Source of the DNA: Arion vulgaris
Lineage: Eukaryota; Mollusca; Gastropoda; Stylommatophora; Arionidae
Direction of reading: 5' to 3'
DNA: 64,000 bases
Assembly (NCBI GenBank): GCA_020796225.1
Contig: CM036756.1
Location: forward strand, 53,660,616 to 53,724,615
Under the pieces are notes generated by a model that was not told the DNA's origin, made no database searches, and saw only the letters and a list, made by a program, of their open reading frames with translations. Below, piece by piece: positions 60,006 to 64,000 of this stretch. Numbering within the stretch: position 1 is the first letter of the stretch; each line of letters starts with the position of its first letter. Made by a program: the position numbers and the translations under genes.

Positions 60006-60459
60006 TCCTCGGATACCAAGCAAATGTTGTCAAATATTATTTGCTATTTAAAATCATGAGTTTCTATTTTCTTTTCTCCACTCATTGAATTCTGACTCTT
60101 TATAAACACTTTTTTCTGTGTCTGTCCACTTCATCAAATTAGTGTAGTTTCCAAGTTATTTTCACAATTTTTTTCACAGTGGGCATGCTTGTCTATTATA
60201 TCAGAATGAACCTTGTAATATTTAGTCATTTTTGTTAGTGGCAGAGTTGAAATGTGGAGAGAGAAAAATTACTTCAGCATAATCAAGAGAAATCCATAAT
60301 TCATCAGCTTGAACACTGGTCAACCGCAGCAAAGGTCTGCCGCAGCATAGTTCTAGTTAAATTCTAGAATCTCCTATTATAAATGTGGCATTTGGGGGAA
60401 TGCAGGTTTAGACCATATTTTTCTCCAACCAACAGAACGCAAAGATTTACTTATCAGTA

Positions 60460-60590
60460 TTTCTCTGATGCAAGCATGATGGCTGCAGATGAGGGACATT
60501 TGTTCTCTGAGAGAGAGAAATTCAGGACTGTTGGGGTGGCGAAGTTCTGATCAGGACAAGCTATTTGATGATGATGATAAGAAGATTAGA
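60460..60590 (+). mobile_element. LINE-C terminal scrap in the 3' flank
   Basis: CATGATGGCTGCAGATGAGG..GAGAGAGAAATTCAGGACTG..GGTGGCGAAGTTCTGATCAGG is the last ~120 bp of LINE-C. Confidence 0.75.
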
Positions 60591-60935
60591 GTCTGTTAGA
60601 CATTTAGTAAAATTACAATGGCACATTCTCTGTCTTTTTATCTGAAAGTGAAAAAAATATCACCACCACAGTTTACGGAATATTGTTTGCTTGCGTCCAT
60701 CCAGGTACTTTTGAATATATTCACTCCTTCGCTCTTCTGTGCTGAGCTAATTAACATACTGGCTTGCTGTATTTTTTGTTATGATGCAAAGTCTGTATAC
60801 TAATTGAGTATACATCACAATATAAGTGAGTCCGAGATTTTTTTTAATGGAGTGAAATGGATGATGAATTATTAGAATCTCTAAAAAACTGAAATATTTA
60901 CCTCTTGCCCATTTTCATTGACTCACTTAAAAAAG

Positions 60936-60941
60936 AATAAA
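60936..60941 (+). promoter_or_regulatory. Possible polyadenylation signal AATAAA
   Basis: The first AATAAA I see after the stop codon, about 930 bp downstream. A LINE fragment lies between them, so a nearer non-canonical signal may be the real one. Confidence 0.25.
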
Positions 60942-61165
60942 TGGCCACCATTTATAAGGTTGATATACCAGCATGCACTGCATTGTAAACTATTGTGAAA
61001 GTAAACGTCGATAAATCAAGTAAATGTGAGTTCTCTTTGTGAACATCTTCTATATTGCTCTTTGTAAACATCTTCTATCTTGCCCTTTGTGAACATTTTC
61101 TATCTTGCTCTTTTTGTATAGTTTCAATCAAAATTGTTGTGGGATGTGTTAGCAGATGATAACCA

Positions 61166-63985
61166 GAATGGCAACTGTATGTGTAGTTGTAGTGATAACC
61201 ATAACTGCATGTGTAGTTGTAGTGATAACCATAACTGCATGTGTAGTTGTAGTGATAACCATAACTGTATGTGTAGTTGGATAGATAGCCAGACCTATAA
61301 CTACATGTGTAGTTGGAGAGATGACTAGACCTATAACTGCATGTGTAGTTGGAGAGATGCCTATAACTGCATGTGTAGTTGGAGAGATGACTAGACCTAT
61401 AACTGCATGTGTAGTTGGAGAGATGGCCAGACCTATAACTGCATGTGTAGTTGGAGAGATGACTAGACCTATAACTGCATGTGTAGTTGGAGAGATGGCC
61501 AGACCTATAACTGCATGTGTAGTTGGAGAGATGACTAGACCTATAACTGCATGTGTAGTTGGAGAGATGGCTAGACCTATAACTGCATGTGTAGTTGGAG
61601 AGATGACTATAACTGCATGGGTAGTTGGAGAGATGCCTATAACTGCATGTGTAGTTGGAGAGATGCCTATAACTGCATGTGTAGTTGGAGAGATGCCTAT
61701 AACTGCATGTGTAGTTGGAGAATGATGACCTATAACTGCATGTGTAGTTGGAGAGATGGCCAGACCTATAACAGCATGTGTAGTTGGAGAGATGGCCAGA
61801 CCTATAACTGCATGTGTAGTTGGAGAGATGGCCAGACCTATAACTGCATGTGTAGTTGGAGAGATGACTAGACCTATAACTGCATGTGTAGTTGGAGAGA
61901 TGACTAGACCTATAACTGCATGTGTAGTTGGAGAGATGACTATAACTGCATGGGTAGTTGGAGAGATGCCTATAACTGCATGTGTAGTTGGAGAGATGCC
62001 TATAACTGCATGTGTAGTTGGAGAGATGGCCAGAACTATAACTGCATGTGTAGTTGGAGAGATGACTAGACCTATAACTGCATGTGTAGTTGGAGAGATG
62101 GCCAGAACTATAACTGCATGGGTAGTTGGAGAGATGACTAGACCTATAACTGCATGGGTAGTTGGAGAGATGACAAGACCTATAACTGCATGTGTAGTTG
62201 GAGAGATGGCCAGAACTATAACTGCATGTGTAGTTGGAGAGATGCCTATAACTGCATGGGTAGTTGGAGAGATGGCCAGACCTATAACTGCATGTGTAGT
62301 TGGAGAGATGACTAGACCTATAACTGCATGTGTAGTTGGAGAGATGACTAGACCTATAACTGCATGTGTAGTTGGAGAGATGACTAGACCTATAACTGCA
62401 TGTGTAGTTGGAGAGATTACCAGACCTATAACTGCATGTGAGTTGGAGAGATAGCCAGAACTATAACTGCATGGGTAGTTGGAGAGATGCGACCTATAAC
62501 TGCATGTGTAGTTGGGAGATGACTAGACCTATAACTGCATGTGTAGTTGGAGAGATGGCCAGACCTATAACTGCATGTGTAGTTGGAGAGATGCCTATAA
62601 CTGCATGTGTAGTTGGAGAGATGGCCAGACCTATAACTGCATGTGTAGTTGGAGAGATGATTAGACCTATAACTGTATGTGTAGTTGGAGAGATGACTAG
62701 ACCTATAACTGCATGTGTAGTTGGAGAGATGGCCAGAACTATAACTGCATGGGTAGTTGGAGAGATGACGACCTATAACTGCATGTGTAGTTGGAGAGAT
62801 GACTAGACCTATAACTGCATGTGTAGTTGGAGAGATGGCCAGACCTATAACTGCATGTGTAGTTGGAGAGATGCCTAGACCTATAACTGCATGGGTAGTT
62901 GGAGAGATGCCTATAACTGCATGTGTAGTTGGAGAGATGCCTATAACTGCATGTGTAGTTGGAGAGATGCCTATAACTGCATGTGTAGTTGGAGAGATGG
63001 CCAGAACTATAACTGCATGTGTAGTTGGAGAGATGACTAGACCTATAACTGCATGTGTAGTTGGAGAGATGCCTATAACTGCATGTGTAGTTGGAGAGAT
63101 GACTAGACCTATAACTGCATGGGTAGTTGGAGAGATGACTAGACCTATAACTGCATGTGTAGTTGGAGAGATGGCCAGAACTATAACTGCATGTGTAGTT
63201 GGAGAGATGCCTATAACTGCATGTGTAGTTGGAGAGATGACTAGACCTATAACTGCATGGGTAGTTGGAGAGATGCCTATAACTGCATGTGTAGTTGGAG
63301 AGATGCCTATAACTGCATGTGTAGTTGGAGAGATACCTAGACCTATAACTGCATGTGTAGTTGGAGAGATGCCTAGACCTAAAACTGCATGTGTAGTTGG
63401 AGAGATGGCCAGAACTATAACTGCATGTGTAGTTGGAGAGATGCCTATAACTTCATGTGTAGTTGGAGAGATGCCTAGACCTATAACTGCATGTAGTTGG
63501 AGAATGCCTAGACCTATAACTGCATGTGTAGTTGGAAGATCCTAGACCTATAACTGCATGTGTAGTTGGAGAGATGGCCAGAACTATAACTGCATGTGTA
63601 GTTGGAGAGATGCCTATAACTGCATGTGTAGTTGGAGAGATGCCTATAACTGCATGTGTAGTTGGAGAGATGCCTAGACCTATAACTGCATGTGTAGTTG
63701 GAGAGATGCCTAGACCTATAACTGCATGTGTAGTTGGAGAGATGCCTAGACCTATAACTGCATGTGTAGTTGGAGAGATGCCTATAACTGCATGTGTAGT
63801 TGGAGAGATGCCTAGACCTATAACTGCATGTGTAGTTGGAGAGATGCCTAGAACTATAACTGCATGTGTAGTTGGAGAGATGACTAGACCTATAACTGCA
63901 TGTGTAGTTGGAGAGATGGCCAGAACTATAACTGCATGTGTAGTTGGAGAGATGCCTATAACTGCATGTGTAGTTGGAGAGATTG
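61166..63985. repeat. Minisatellite of about 2.8 kb with 30-bp and 36-bp units, roughly 80 copies
   Basis: Core ATAACTGCATGTGTAGTTGG plus AGAGATG, linked by either CCT (30-bp unit) or a CTAGACCT/CCAGACCT-type spacer (36-bp unit). The first units (61166-61275) are a diverged 30-bp form with TAGTTGTAGTGATAACC. Both unit lengths are multiples of three, so any frame free of stops stays open; translation would give ITACVVGEMP / ITACVVGEMTRP. Several 1-2 base slips (near 61,720, 62,440, 62,490, 62,510, 62,770, 63,490, 63,530) break the frames and argue against a protein. The array ends about 15 bp before the window edge. Confidence 0.95.
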
Positions 63986-64000
63986 TGCTATAGTATCTTT

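Larger units (their letters stand above)
60006..61165. other. 3' flank and UTR of the coiled-coil gene
   Basis: AT-rich. It holds the LINE-C scrap, one AATAAA (60936) and short repeats of CTTTGTGAACATCTTCTATCT near 61,036-61,110. Confidence 0.5.

Noticed and set aside
58531..58603. Phase-0 reading of exon x (RKRGKEIKEKQQ...) joined to PADDIQ
   Set aside because: It reads attractively but would require exon w to end in phase 0, and the only GT there (57496) leaves one base over. The phase-1 reading with the acceptor before 59920 fits all junctions.
1072..60005. The whole coiled-coil gene as a pseudogene because of two frame breaks
   Set aside because: All 24 introns visible keep GT-AG sites and matching phases and about 1,900 codons are otherwise open. 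Two single-base errors are a simpler explanation than decay.
61134..63993. Long open frames (up to about 250 codons) encoding ITACVVGEM(TR)P repeats as a secreted or structural repeat protein
   Set aside because: They arise from 30/36-bp minisatellite units without stops. Frames shift several times at 1-2 base slips, there is no splice or start context, and sibling frames are also open.
1..64000. A novel defence, secretion or biosynthetic system
   Set aside because: Apart from one eukaryotic coiled-coil gene everything recognisable is intron, transposon or satellite sequence. The unusual biology here lies in exon duplication and repeat families, not a gene cluster.

Overview
The window looks like nuclear DNA from an intron-rich invertebrate animal. 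It is AT-rich, has GT-AG introns of about 0.2 to 7.4 kb, and those introns are packed with decayed non-LTR retrotransposons, SINEs, short DNA transposons and minisatellites. A marine invertebrate, possibly a mollusc, is a guess from the repeat style and not something the sequence proves. No bacterial or viral gene organisation is visible.

One gene dominates, on the + strand from about 1,072 to the stop codon at 60,005. I can assemble 25 exons (24 firm, one tentative) whose splice phases agree at every junction. They encode roughly 1,900 residues of almost continuous coiled coil, followed by a basic, SP/TP-rich tail ending in an Arg/Lys/Thr-rich peptide. The promoter, the start codon and probably a motor domain lie upstream of the window. 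The best family match from memory is the stalk and tail of a kinesin-6 of the KIF20B/MPHOSPH1 type. A 2.9 kb exon (17,520-20,414) carries half of the protein; the other exons are 42-398 bp. The coding sequence shows two kinds of internal growth: three tandemly duplicated exons near the 5' side (4,882, 7,246 and 10,056) and a 144-bp duplication inside the giant exon. Two single-base frame breaks (about 17,589-17,626 and 42,160-42,183) interrupt otherwise intact exons and are probably assembly errors.

The introns hold: a 5'-truncated reverse-transcriptase LINE (25.3-27.5 kb); many RNase H-domain and 3'-end LINE pieces; an abundant 240-270 bp SINE-like family (called SINE-A here), with target-site duplications visible around six copies; at least four tRNA-headed SINE families; a short repeat family E; and single retroposons at 13.3, 42.7 and 50.5 kb with 8-13 bp duplications. 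Several unrelated retroposons end in GAA-rich tails, which suggests a shared LINE machinery. DNA transposon remnants include a 630-bp TTAA-flanked foldback element (32.1-32.7 kb), a mariner-like 259-bp MITE in three copies, and hAT-like MITEs at 45.8-46.1 kb and 38.0-38.3 kb.

Tandem repeats include a 74-bp unit (3.8-4.2 kb), a 167-bp duplication (37.6 kb), a CACCACCAAATCTATC-type array split by a retroposon (50.0-51.2 kb), adjacent 24-bp and 41-bp arrays (56.5-57.0 kb), and a 2.8-kb, roughly 80-copy 30/36-bp minisatellite just beyond the gene (61.2-64.0 kb). The minisatellite stays open in frame over long stretches but is not a convincing gene. I found no CRISPR array, operon or rRNA gene and no convincing functional tRNA gene.
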